DNA of 64,000 bases from Rhynchopus sp. YZ270_cl-10 (GCA_964035575.1 OZ037852.1:1-64000); one strand, 5' to 3'. Counted from the stretch's first letter, positions 21,401-29,726 are shown. The notes: generated by a model not told the origin, from the letters alone. Numbers and translations: made by a program.

Positions 21401-22084
21401 AGAAAACAGAAAACCACCATATTTTTGACATTGATGACAGGCTTCCCAGCACAAGTCAGTATTTAGAACAGTGTCGTTGTTCATTGGAAGCACAATGATT
21501 ATCGCTTGCCACACAACTTTGTCAAACATGGGAAGTCTCAAAATAAACGTGCCTTCCTTACGTTAAGATGTGTGGAAAATAGCCAAGCACACAAGTACCA
21601 TTATTTTGACACTGGTAGCAGTCTTCCCCGGAGATGATAGTAAATAACATTGTGCAAACTGTGCAAACTTTCTTATAGTCATGCAAACCTGAAAAATTAA
21701 TAGCGGCGGAGCAACCACACCACAACCAGACAAGCTTGCTACATGTTGGCGAGCTTTCTTATCCCTGTGAGTAATTTTGCGGCGGATCCAAACAGCTTAA
21801 CAACCACAGTCTCTTATGTGTCAATATTAGCGGCGGAGCAAAATATCCTTCCTTAAACACACTGCCTAAACTGCTAAATTTAGCAGTTTTTGTCCAAATA
21901 TTTAGTGGGTAAATCCTGCTACATTTCAGTGACCTTTTCTGATAATCTTTTACTGTATCAGTCATGTCAGCAGCATGTATCAATAATTCGCGGCGTAGCA
22001 ACGTGCCTCAAAACTACATCCTCCCTCATTTTTTCGACTTTTCCGTGTCATTTCAGGTTTTCTATGAATGAATAGGCTAGCTAT
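21401..22084. other. Unassigned spacer with recurrent GCGGCGGAGC motif
   Basis: I see no gene. The motif (A/T)ATT(A/C)GCGGCGGAGC or a close variant occurs near 21700, 21778, 21828 and 21987. A diverged copy of the Helitron border (AACCACACC...GGCGAGCTTTCTT) sits at about 21714-21763 without an octamer array. An N-module-like GCTTCCCAGCACA stretch is at about 21440. Confidence 0.5.
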
Positions 22085-22206
22085 TTCCCTCCCTCCCGCC
22101 AGAGCCCGAGGGATCCCTTGAGGGAGGTCAGGGCAGCCCGAGGGCCGAAGGCCCGAGGGCGCCCTGACCTCCCGAAAGGGAATCCCGAGGGCCAAGGGAG
22201 GGAGGG
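22085..22206. repeat. GC-rich fold-back (imperfect inverted repeat)
   Basis: The arms at 22085-22134 and 22161-22206 are imperfectly complementary over about 46 nt. The innermost 11 bp, GAGGTCAGGGC and GCCCTGACCTC, are perfect. The 26-nt centre can itself fold (GGGCC-GAA-GGCCC). It is much richer in GC than its surroundings. Confidence 0.75.
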
Positions 22207-22535
22207 ATGTAGCTTTGTGACCCGAAGAGGTCGTTTTCTGCAAACAAGCGCTTTTGTGGTGTTTTGTGTACAAACACGTACGTTTTTCGGCCCACGTGGG
22301 TACCATCGTTTGTGGCCCACGGACGCCCAAAAGCATGCGAATACGCTTTTCGAGTCGCAGAAACCAGGTTGTGGGCCGTTTTAAAAAGTTTTTGGCCGGT
22401 TTCAGTCACCAAAACGCACATTCTCTCGCGGGAATTTTTGGTGCTCTCAAGGGAATCCTCTTAGCTCTCAAGGGAATCCCTTGAGACCTCTGCCCTCTCA
22501 AACATCATTTCTGCATTTGCTGAATGATACTAATC

Positions 22536-22692
22536 TTTTCAACATTAATTCGCGGCGGAGCCAAATACCTCACAACCACACCATCCTGCCACATTTTAGC
22601 GAGCTTTCTTCTAGTGCGGGTTTGCGGGTTTGCGGGTTTGCGGGTTTGCGGGTTTGCGGGTTTGCGGGTTTGCGGGTTTGCGGGTTTGCGGG
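22536..22692 (+). repeat. Helitron-type border element with short octamer array
   Basis: Reads AACATTAATTCGCGGCGG, then AGCCAAATACCTCACAACC, then the border GCGAGCTTTCTTCTAGTG, then about 9 GCGGGTTT units (22615-22692), and ends in host-like DNA. The first part is the apparent empty site for the 966-bp insertion found at 25295-26260. Confidence 0.75.
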
Positions 22693-22823
22693 TGTGTGGA
22701 AGAGGTGAGCCCCTCTGTCCTTGGCCAGTCTATTCTGTGGGGCCAAGTCTGTGTGCTGTGAACCCAAGGGTGGCCCCACATAAACCTCCATATTACAGCT
22801 ACCTACAATCTTGCTAATATATG

Positions 22824-22880
22824 TTCAGGACTACTATTCCTATGGTGACGGCACTCCTACACAATGGCGAACCGACCATA
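22824..22880 (+). repeat. Left copy of a direct repeat flanking ARF
   Basis: TTCAGGACTACTATTCCTAT and the following ~30 bp recur at about 24146-24196 with few changes. Weaker similarity (a CTGTGTGCTGTGAACCCA-like block) precedes each copy by about 75 bp on the left side and 25 bp on the right. Confidence 0.85.
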
Positions 22881-23137
22881 AGAGGCACTAAGTTGGGTTG
22901 GCTGGTTGGCTGGTGTACAGCAACTTGTGTGTGCACCCATGAGCTGGTGTACACCCCCTGAGCAGTTGGGGTGCCCTTGTCCGACAGGAGTGGGAGAAAA
23001 TGCCAACCTCACTGAACCCAAACCCAAACCCAAACCCCACCATTCCACCCCACCCCACCCCACTCCGTCCCAGCCCCAGTGCAACAAACACAACAACAAC
23101 ACAGACATTCACACAAAACTCACACATACATTTCACT

Positions 23138-23683
23138 ATGGGCAACATTGCTTCTGCACTGACAACCCTCTTTGCAGGGAAGAAGAACGTGAAGATGCTG
23201 ATGGTGGGGCTTGATGCTTCTGGCAAGACCACTGTGCTGTACAAGCTGAAGCTGGGTGATTTGATCACATCCATACCAACAATCGGGTTCAATGTGGAGA
23301 CAGTGGAGTACAAGAACCTCAAGTTCACCATGTGGGACGTTGGTGGCCAGGACAAGCTGAGGCCACTGTGGCGCCACTACTTTGAGGGGACTGACGGCAT
23401 CATCTTTGTTGTTGACAGCAACGACAGGGACAGAATTTCTCTTGCGCGTGATGAGCTGCACAAGCTGGCAACAGATGATGCCCTCCGTGATGCAACACTT
23501 CTTGTGCTTGCAAACAAGCAGGATCTTCCAAAGGCGATGACACCAGCTGAAATGACCGACAAGCTTGGGCTGCACTCTCTCCGACTCCGTGAGTGGTACA
23601 TCCAGGGAAGCTGCGCTGCAACTGGAGAGGGTTTGTATGAAGGGCTTGACTGGCTGTCATCATCAATGAAGTCAAGAAACTAG
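23138..23683 (+). CDS. ARF: ADP-ribosylation factor (ARF-family small GTPase)
   Basis: A 181-residue protein in one exon, the usual ARF length. ARF cycles between GDP and GTP on Golgi and other membranes to recruit coat proteins and lipid-modifying enzymes. Gly2 after the start Met (MGNIAS) is the family's N-myristoylation site. Visible motifs are P-loop GLDASGKT (24-31; Ala is commoner than Ser), switch [10 protein letters not shown]3 WDVGGQDK, G4 NKQD and G5 CAATGEG, all compatible with an active GTPase. I chose the Met at 23138 because it gives the canonical N-terminus; the frame is open further upstream through a Pro/Asn-rich leader that does not belong to ARF. It is the only clear cellular protein gene in the window. 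I cannot distinguish class I ARF from close paralogues. Confidence 0.96.
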   Translation: MGNIASALTTLFAGKKNVKMLMVGLDASGKTTVLYKLKLGDLITSIPTIGFNVETVEYKNLKFTMWDVGGQDKLRPLWRHYFEGTDGIIFVVDSNDRDRISLARDELHKLATDDALRDATLLVLANKQDLPKAMTPAEMTDKLGLHSLRLREWYIQGSCAATGEGLYEGLDWLSSSMKSRN

Positions 23684-24145
23684 GGCCGTGGGGTTTTAGT
23701 GTTGTAGCACATGGGTTTGGGGACAGGGGGGGGGGGTAACAATAGGGATTGGGACGGAGGCTGGGACTGGGGTAGGGAAGACAAGACATATCTAGCCTGT
23801 CTTGTGATGCCTTTTTCAAACAAAGAGATGTGAAATACAAATACTGCAACAAAATACAAAAGTGAAAAGCTAAATCAAACCCAACCCATATTTTCTATTG
23901 CTATGTGTCCATTTCATTTCTTCATTCCCTGCCTTTCAACCCACAGCCACGCCTCCTACATCAGCTTCTATCTGCTTCCTACAAAACATAATCATGAGTC
24001 TTCAAATGTCCTGAATAAACCCTAGTCTACCCATTCACACCCCTGTCCACACCACAGGAACAGCTTCGTTCTCGTAAGCTTCAAAACCCAGGTGTGTCTG
24101 TGGTGCCAAGTGTGTGTGTGCTGTTAACCCACTGGGTGACATATC
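23684..24145 (+). other. ARF downstream region
   Basis: No gene seen. It has a G run (about 23727-23738), AT-rich stretches with AAATACAAA words, and a CCTGAATAAACCC stretch at about 24010 that contains AATAAA and could serve as a poly(A) signal. Confidence 0.4.
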
Positions 24146-24195
24146 TTCAGGACTACTATTCCTATGGTGACGGTACTCCTACACAATGGGGAACC

Positions 24196-24405
24196 GTGTG
24201 TGTACCTGTGTACCTGTGTACCTGTGTACCTGTGCACCTGTGTACCTGTGTACCTGTGTACCTGTGTACCTGTGTACCTGTGTACCTGTGTACCTGTGTA
24301 CCTGTGTACCTGTGTACCTGTGTACCTGTGTACCTGTGTACCTGTGTACCTGTGTACCTGTGTACCTGTGTACCTGTGTACCTGTGTACCTGTGTACCTG
24401 GTTTC
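24196..24405 (+). repeat. TACCTGTG octamer array, about 26 copies
   Basis: An almost perfect 8-bp tandem array (one unit reads CACCTGTG), directly after the right direct repeat that flanks ARF. It reads open in all plus frames (CVPVYLCT peptide), which is an artefact. Two copies of TTATGGACAGAAATG follow at 24411-24450. Confidence 0.97.
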
Positions 24406-24500
24406 GGATGTTATGGACAGAAATGGGGTTTCATACTTTATGGACAGAAATGTCAGAATATCCTAAAAAACCTTAGTTTTTTAGTCTTTACTATAGAGAT

Positions 24501-24543
24501 GTGCGCCACCCACACCACACACACTACACACCCACACACAGCA

Positions 24544-24576
<33 letters not shown>
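24501..24576 (+). repeat. CA-rich microsatellite at duplication edge
   Basis: Imperfect (CA)n grading into pure (CA)n. Similarity between the two arms of the 4.55-kb inverted duplication starts inside this stretch. At the other arm (about 60901-60920) the flank is (TG)n. Confidence 0.85.
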
Positions 24577-24578
<2 letters not shown>

Positions 24579-25225
24579 CCTCACCACCAGAGGGGATTTG
24601 ACCAAAAAATCGATTTTTTTAAATAAATAGTTGCTCTTCCAAAAGTGAATTTTTTGGGCTTAACGTGTTGTTTGGGGGCATTGAGGCCCAAAAAAAAAAT
24701 TTAAGACAGTCCTGTTCAAAAAATGGACTGCCAAATGACATGTGGCATTCGGCCAAAAATCAGCTTTTTTGGTCATTTTTACCTTGTAAAACATGACACT
24801 TGTGGCATGCTTCCCAGCACAGGAAAGTGCATTGAAAAACCTGAAAAAACACATCTAATATGTGATGGTCAAAAGTGCACGATTCCTTCGTTAATGAACT
24901 TTTTGAGTACCAGTTATACCTGGGGAATATGGTCAGATCACTCTTTTGACCATCTGGCGTTTACCACAAAAACACCACTTTTTCAACAGGCACTTTTCAC
25001 CGGAAAAGCCAGTTCAAGAAGGCACAAGTGAAGTTTTTTTGTACACGTTACCGTGAGCGGGCGCGCGAAGCGCGCACGCGAACGCCCCGCGGGAAGCGAA
25101 TAGCTGACCGCCTGCCCAGTGTGTGAGGTTCTTACAAAAAAAACCACCTCTAAAAAAAGTGTGGTCCTCATCACGTTTCCGAGGTGTCACACAAGAACGA
25201 CAGGTTTTTTAGCCCGTCACCAAAT

Positions 25226-25284
25226 CCGCAAACCCGCACTAGAAGAAAGCTCGCTAAAATGTAGGAGGCTGGTGTGGTTGTGAG
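25226..25284 (-). repeat. Helitron-type border with one octamer, nested in inverted-duplication arm 1
   Basis: On the minus strand this reads CCTCACAACCACACCAGC, then the GCGAGCTTTCTTCTAGTG border, then about one GCGGGTTT unit. The same sequence is at 60193-60250 in arm 2. Confidence 0.8.
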
Positions 25285-25294
25285 GTATATGGCT

Positions 25295-26260
25295 TTTTTT
25301 TTCTCTTTTGTACTTGGTCTAGTTTTTTATGAGATTAGAAAGGAAAAAGGAAGAAATGGAGAAGACAATAAAGACAATAAAATGAACAGGAAATGGAAAA
25401 GGAAAAAGGAAATGGAAAAAGGAAAAGGAAAAAATGATGACCAAAAATGGTCGGTGTTTCAAGTTTTGTATAAAAGGCGGGCGAAGAGTACGGAAGAGCC
25501 AACAGAATTTTATACAAAACAAGAAACTGCATTATGTGTTTGTTTTTTATTCTTTTTAATCAATTTGAATACACAGGCGTCACACTTCTGGGGCAAAAAA
25601 AGGAAAAAAAAGAAGACCTAATCCTCCTTACTTAAAAGAAGGGAAGGGAGAATAAAAAACACATTGCCTTTGCTTTGTTGTCTGCAGAATGGTTTGTTTT
25701 AGTGCCTCCCCTGGAAAAAGAAAAATGGATTCCACTCAGTAAAAATAGCACACCTGTTGAACACACGTCAGGCCAGGAACAGAAGAAAAACAAGACTTCC
25801 ACGAATGGAAGCAAAAGAAAAGTGTGGTGAAAAAACCCTTTTGGCCAAGGTGGCCTTGACTCTGTCTACAAACTTTGGGGATGAATGAAAAAATGACACT
25901 GAATAAATAACAGAGAGTGGGCGGGTAAGCCACTTCTCCGAGCTAAACACAAAGTAAACACCCTCCACCCATCTGATCCCGCCCACAAACACAAACAATC
26001 ACAACAGAGAACAAGACAGGCAGAGGATGACCAGGGTAGGTTTTACTTGGACAGCGAACCTCTGCCTTGATACTTCACACGCTCAGCAGACGAGTTGCCA
26101 CAACTCTCCAGACCTGCTGCGAACAGGCCTGCACCTTTCACCGCATTTCGCTTCATGCCCCTCATCTGGCGCACTACTGACGGGGGACGCCCCATGTAGG
26201 CACATCGGTAGGATTTCGTCTTAACATAGTTTTTTGTGTAAAAAAAAATGAACCCCTATA
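25295..26260 (-). mobile_element. 966-bp A-tailed insertion with 10-bp target-site duplication
   Basis: The insertion is flanked by GTATATGGCT at 25285-25294 and 26261-26270. On the minus strand it starts TATAGGGGTTC and ends in GAGAAAAAAA, so it looks retroposed. An unoccupied version of the target (AGCCAAATAC in the same context) is at 22558-22567. No long ORF is present. A GC-rich, hairpin-rich ~190 bp part lies near its 5' end (26034-26225). A 13-bp inverted repeat GTTTTGTATAAAA is at 25463-25475/25508-25520. The second copy is 59217-60182 on the plus strand. Confidence 0.75.
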
Positions 26261-26407
26261 GTATATGGCTCCCGCGAATTAATGTTGAAAAGATTCCCCC
26301 CATAAAGCTTAAAACCCCCCCCAGGAGGACACAGTGAATCAAGAATTAACCCTGAGCACATCCCAACTGCTCCCCCCCTCCCCCCAAATAAGCCACCCCC
26401 CTCCACG

Positions 26408-26659
26408 ATGGGGTCCTCTGGACAGCAGACGATGAAGAAGGCTGACGAAGAGGTGGCAGGGGCGATGTGGAGACCCCGGGCTGAGGACTTTCCAGACAGC
26501 CGACTCGCAGCCAACTTGGCTGATTTTAAGAAAAACGGAGGCATCCTGTGGTGCAGCCGTAAGGAAGTGCAGGAAGCGCTGCAGAAGCCGCAGCACGCGC
26601 ACACGGCAGGGGTACTCGTAGCCCCGGCCGACAAACCACAGGGTTGGCGGCCCCACTGA
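26408..26659 (+). CDS. Small ORF overlapping non-LTR ORF1 (possible true N-terminus)
   Basis: An 83-codon ORF beginning MGSSGQQTMKK, with an ATG start, just before ORF1. ORF1 has no nearby upstream ATG and opens in the -1 frame relative to this ORF; they overlap by about 16 nt. The arrangement is the same in arm 2 (59069-58818). It may be the original ORF1 start, lost by a frameshift or recovered by ribosomal slippage. No family is recognised. Confidence 0.5.
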   Translation: MGSSGQQTMKKADEEVAGAMWRPRAEDFPDSRLAANLADFKKNGGILWCSRKEVQEALQKPQHAHTAGVLVAPADKPQGWRPH

Positions 26660-28464
26660 TCTCCCTCGTGACGGTGCGGGGGGAGGAGATGAGGACGGAG
26701 CGCCGGTTCCTGTGCTCAGTCAGCACCGTACAGGCGGTGCACAAGACGGCGGATGCAAAGCAGCACCAGGGGGCATTGCCCCAAACCAAATACGTTGTGG
26801 TGGAAAGCCGCAACAGCGTGACCCGTGCCGCAGCATGTGCATGGGTGAAGGCACACGGAGGCGAGGTGCAGACCGCCGTGGAGCTGAAGGCGAAGAAGGG
26901 GAAGCCAGCCGCAAAGACGGCGGCTTTTAAGATTGGAGTAGACGGCGCGCAGGTGAAGGACGTGCTGGCAGGAAGCGGCGATGACGGCTTCTTCGCCAGG
27001 CCGTTCTTCACCAACGGGTCGGGACGGGGTGGCGACCGGGTGACGCCGCTACCGAGCACAGTGAACCTGGAGACGGCGCGGAACCAGGCCACCGAGCTGA
27101 GCGGGCGAGTGGTGCTGCTGTCGCGGGGCGGACTCGGCGTCGCGGTTCCGGAAGGCACCACACAGGAGCAGGCCAGCAAGGTGTTGGGCGAGCAGGGGAA
27201 GACGAACCTCTGGGCAGAGATGTGGGTGGTGGACGGGCTGCCTCTCTCGCTGTCGAAGAACGGAGTGCGGGCAATCCTGAGCGAGCAGCACGCGTGGGAG
27301 CCGGAGTTGGTGAGGACCGGCAAGCACGGCACGCACAGGGTGCTTCTCGTCCGGGGCGCACCGCCGGGGACGCTGAAGCCGGTAGTGGTGGGGGAGGACG
27401 TGCTGACCTTCCGTCGGTACGACCGTACCAAAGAAGGGTGGCTGTTTGACGCCGCAAATAAAAAAGGAAAAGGAAAAGAGGAAGGAAGGGCGGCACAGCA
27501 GGACTACGTGCCCAAGCCCTACGTGGCAGACCCCGCACAGGACGCCGAGGTGGAGAAGATGCGTCGGGAACTCCTGGAGGCGAAGGAGAGAGAAAATGCA
27601 CTGCGGGCAGAGAAGGACGAGATGCAGCAGACGCTGCAACACATGGCGAGCCAGCTGGACCAGCTGATGACGGAGATGCGCGACCTAAAGCTACAACAGC
27701 GACGCACCGAACCGGAAGAAGAAGAAGAAGAAGGAGAAGGCGAGATGCAAATCGATGAGGAGGTGAAGGTGACGGCACCGCCGAAGAAGGAGACGAAGGC
27801 GAAGAAGGAACCCACGCAAACTCAGGAGCGGAAGCAACAGCAGCAACAACAGCAGCAGCGGCAACAACAGCAGCAGCGGCAGCAACAACAGCAACGCGAA
27901 CAGAGAGAAGAAGCAGAAGAACGGCTGCAGGCACAGAGGCGGCAGGAAGAGACGGACCGCCGCCGTGAATTCGACACTGCAGAGGCGGAGAGGGCAGAAG
28001 CGAAGGCACGCGAAGAAGCACAGTGGCAGGAGTATAACGAAATCCTGAAGAAGACACGCCAGGAGGAGTTGGCCGAGGAGAAGAGGAGGAACGCATTCGC
28101 CTCAGCAGAAGCGAAACGGCTGGCGACGGAGGCAGTGCTGCAAGAGGCCGAAGCCTCTTACGAGGCTTTTTTAAAAAAAAAGCGGGAAACAGAGCGAGAG
28201 GAGGAGATGGATCTCGCGACAGCGGCAGCACTGGTGCGCCAGGAGGAGGAACGCCAGCTGAAACGTGCGAGGGACGTCCTCCACGCAGAAGAACGCCGCC
28301 TCCGCATGGGCTTGACGCCACCCAAGCAGCTGAACAGGGGGAAGAGAGCGGAGCGGGACGAACGTGACCGTGCCACCCCCAAGAACACACGACGGATCTT
28401 AGCGACGGCGCCCTCCCCCTCGCCAAGGAAAGAGAAAGAGAAGCGCCGCAGCATGCGGTACTGA
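26644..28464 (+). CDS. Non-LTR retroelement ORF1 (gag-like), copy 1
   Basis: A 606-codon frame without an ATG at its left limit; initiation is unclear (see the overlapping 83-codon ORF). The N-terminal ~280 residues are compact and mixed in character, with no zinc knuckle that I can see. Residues about 300-350 (VEKMRRELLEAKERENALRAEK) form a likely coiled coil. They are followed by an acidic run, a Gln-rich stretch encoded by CAG/CAA repeats and a long charged helix rich in Arg/Glu. It is probably the RNA-binding, particle-forming ORF1 product of the retroelement, judged from position and composition. It ends in a single TGA, after which the same frame stays open as ORF2. Confidence 0.7.
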   Translation: MAAPLISLVTVRGEEMRTERRFLCSVSTVQAVHKTADAKQHQGALPQTKYVVVESRNSVTRAAACAWVKAHGGEVQTAVELKAKKGKPAAKTAAFKIGVDGAQVKDVLAGSGDDGFFARPFFTNGSGRGGDRVTPLPSTVNLETARNQATELSGRVVLLSRGGLGVAVPEGTTQEQASKVLGEQGKTNLWAEMWVVDGLPLSLSKNGVRAILSEQHAWEPELVRTGKHGTHRVLLVRGAPPGTLKPVVVGEDVLTFRRYDRTKEGWLFDAANKKGKGKEEGRAAQQDYVPKPYVADPAQDAEVEKMRRELLEAKERENALRAEKDEMQQTLQHMASQLDQLMTEMRDLKLQQRRTEPEEEEEEGEGEMQIDEEVKVTAPPKKETKAKKEPTQTQERKQQQQQQQQRQQQQQRQQQQQREQREEAEERLQAQRRQEETDRRREFDTAEAERAEAKAREEAQWQEYNEILKKTRQEELAEEKRRNAFASAEAKRLATEAVLQEAEASYEAFLKKKRETEREEEMDLATAAALVRQEEERQLKRARDVLHAEERRLRMGLTPPKQLNRGKRAERDERDRATPKNTRRILATAPSPSPRKEKEKRRSMRY

Positions 28465-28497
28465 CTGTTGTGTCTGGTGTTGCTGTTGGTGTGGTTA

Positions 28498-29110
28498 ATG
28501 CTGGATAGTGTGCTGCTGCTGCTACTGCCTTTTTTGCTTCCGTACAAGTGGAAGACCCACGCACACCCAAGGATGACTCATCAACACCACTCAGGTCGAC
28601 CGAACACCGACCCCACACTCGACAAGACCTCCTACACCATCAAGAGCAACCAACTGCTAGAGGACGGCATCGAGCCTGAGCCAGGACCAGAGCCAGAACC
28701 AGAGCAAGGACCAAAACCAAGAACCCTTCGCTGCATGAGTTGGAATGCGGGGGGGCTGACGGGCCCGAAGAAAGGGGAGCTGAAGCAGGTCCTGGAGAAG
28801 GAGAAGTACGATGTAGTACACCTCCAAGAACTCATGGCGGCGCAAACGGGCAAGCTGAACTTTGACGGGTACAGGACTTTCCTGCGGGTGCGAACGGTAG
28901 CTCGAAAAAAAGACACCAGCGAGACGCATGGGGGAGGGATTGCGACACTGGTGAAGAAGAACTTGCGTGCGACAGAACAACCCTTCGAAGCGTGGGAGAC
29001 CACAGAGAGGCTGGATGTGATTGTGGAGGGCGTGCTCTTCACGAATGTGTACCGGCCGAGCGGGGTGGGTCTACGGAAGGGGGACCAGAGAGAGGATGAC
29101 TTCGCAACGC
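28498..29110 (+). pseudogene. Non-LTR ORF2, N-terminal endonuclease fragment
   Basis: Starts at an ATG 33 nt after the ORF1 stop, in the same frame. A hydrophobic leader (LLLLLPFLL) and an E-P-rich linker precede an APE-type endonuclease, with the first motifs MSWNAGG, VVHLQEL and GGGIATLVKKN visible. The frame is cut at 29110 (…REDDFAT), where similarity to arm 2 ends, so the rest of the endonuclease and all of the reverse transcriptase are missing. The next ~35 nt read on into unrelated DNA to a stop at 29145. Confidence 0.85.
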
Positions 29111-29251
29111 TTCTGATGCTCCAATCAAATCGTCCGACCTCATAATGGGTTCGGGAGCACCCAAATAACACATATTCCCAACGTTTTCGCGTTTTTGATC
29201 CTGTGTGAGCAATCCAGAACAACTTTCTGCTTCAGTAAAAAAAAGTAAAAA
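29111..29251. other. Spacer between duplication edge and 5S gene
   Basis: No gene recognised. Its right end (29236-29251) supplies T runs for the minus-strand 5S transcript. Confidence 0.5.
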
Positions 29252-29367
29252 GGATTCAAGCACCCGGACTTCCCAGCTGGTCACCCACGCCAGTACTATC
29301 CAGGCCTGCTGCTTAACTTCTCAAATCAGGCGGGATGAGGTGTATTCACCAGAGTATGGCCGAATCC
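29252..29367 (-). rRNA. 5S ribosomal RNA
   Basis: The minus strand reads GGATTCGGCCATACTCTGG at the 5' end. It then shows the recognisable 5S blocks ATACACCTCATCCCGC, GAGAAGTTAAGCAGC, GGCCTGGATAGTACTGG and AAGTCCGGGTGCTT, and ends GAATCC. The terminal helix GGATTC/GAATCC pairs perfectly. Length is 116 nt, close to the usual ~120. T runs, a Pol III terminator, follow immediately. This gene is not in an rDNA repeat here but next to two tRNA genes. Confidence 0.94.
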
Positions 29368-29452
29368 AATACTGAGTCATGATGGACAACATGTGAACAG
29401 GTTGTTTGTGACCTAACAACGAACCAGAAATAGGACAGCGAACAAAAAACAA

Positions 29453-29524
29453 GGCACTAGAGGGGATCGAACCCTCGACCTCTCGCTTACTGGGCGAGCG
29501 CTCTAACCACTGAGCTATAGCGCC
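29453..29524 (-). tRNA. tRNA-Thr (AGT)
   Basis: A 72-nt cloverleaf. The acceptor stem is GGCGCTA/TAGTGCC (one G-T pair), the D stem GCTC/GAGC, the anticodon stem CTCGC/GCGAG and the T stem GAGGG/CCCTC with loop TTCGATC. The anticodon loop is CCAGTAA, giving AGT (Thr). Position 33 is C, whereas almost all tRNAs have T. A T6 run lies just downstream. CCA is not encoded, as expected for a eukaryote. Confidence 0.88.
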
Positions 29525-29645
29525 ATGCTTTCTCTCCATCTTCTTTTCTTTGAAGGGGGTCTTTTGAAATGTACAGAGCACGCATCAAAAATTTCCTTCA
29601 TACCTCCGCGATGGTGAAAAAATTTTTAACGAAGGAGCCTAGTAA

Positions 29646-29726
29646 GGCGAGGTGGCCGAGTGGTCTAAGGCGCTACGTTCAGGTCGTAGTCTCTTCGGGG
29701 GCGTGAGTTCAAACCTCACCCTCGTC
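29646..29726 (+). tRNA. tRNA-Leu (CAG)
   Basis: An 81-nt cloverleaf with a long variable arm (TCTCTTCGGGGGC), typical of class II tRNA. The acceptor stem is GGCGAGG/CCTCGTC, the anticodon stem CTACG/CGTAG with loop TTCAGGT (anticodon CAG, Leu), and the T arm GTGAG-TTCAAAC-CTCAC. There is no intron. A T5 terminator is at 29729-29733. It is divergent from the tRNA-Thr gene. Confidence 0.94.

Larger units (their letters stand above)
24551..29110. repeat. Arm 1 of a 4.55-kb inverted duplication
   Basis: Reverse-complement match to 56351-60918. The differences I noticed are an 18-bp CAG/CAA-repeat difference, a one-base T-run indel near 24995, a few substitutions and microsatellite length. The arm includes a non-coding 5' stretch, a nested border element, the 966-bp insertion, ORF1 and the start of ORF2. 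It ends after TTCGCAACGC at 29110. Positions 24580-25220 contain no gene; a degenerate N-module unit lies at about 24840-24965 and a GCGCGC-GAA-GCGCGC hairpin at 25061-25075. Confidence 0.93.

Noticed and set aside
23000-23137. N-terminal extension of ARF by 46 codons
   Set aside because: The Pro/Asn-rich leader would abolish the N-terminal glycine needed for myristoylation; the ARF-like start at 23138 is canonical.
24551-24576. Retroelement insertion targeted to (CA)n
   Set aside because: Both copies start at CA/TG repeats, but they share nested insertions and are arms of one segmental duplication, so they are not two independent insertion events.
24094-24630. 178-codon ORF over the TACCTGTG array
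   Set aside because: Repeat-driven open frame with a CVPVYLCT peptide repeat only.
26120-26160. Hammerhead-ribozyme-like CAGATGAG…CGAAA on the minus strand of the 966-bp insertion
   Set aside because: The invariant U4 is replaced and no convincing stem II or cleavage site is present.
27008-28618. 536-codon minus-strand ORF opposite non-LTR ORF1 (and its mirror at 56841-58469)
   Set aside because: Shadow of a GC-rich coding frame; low-complexity Ala/Ser/Pro/Leu composition and no motif.
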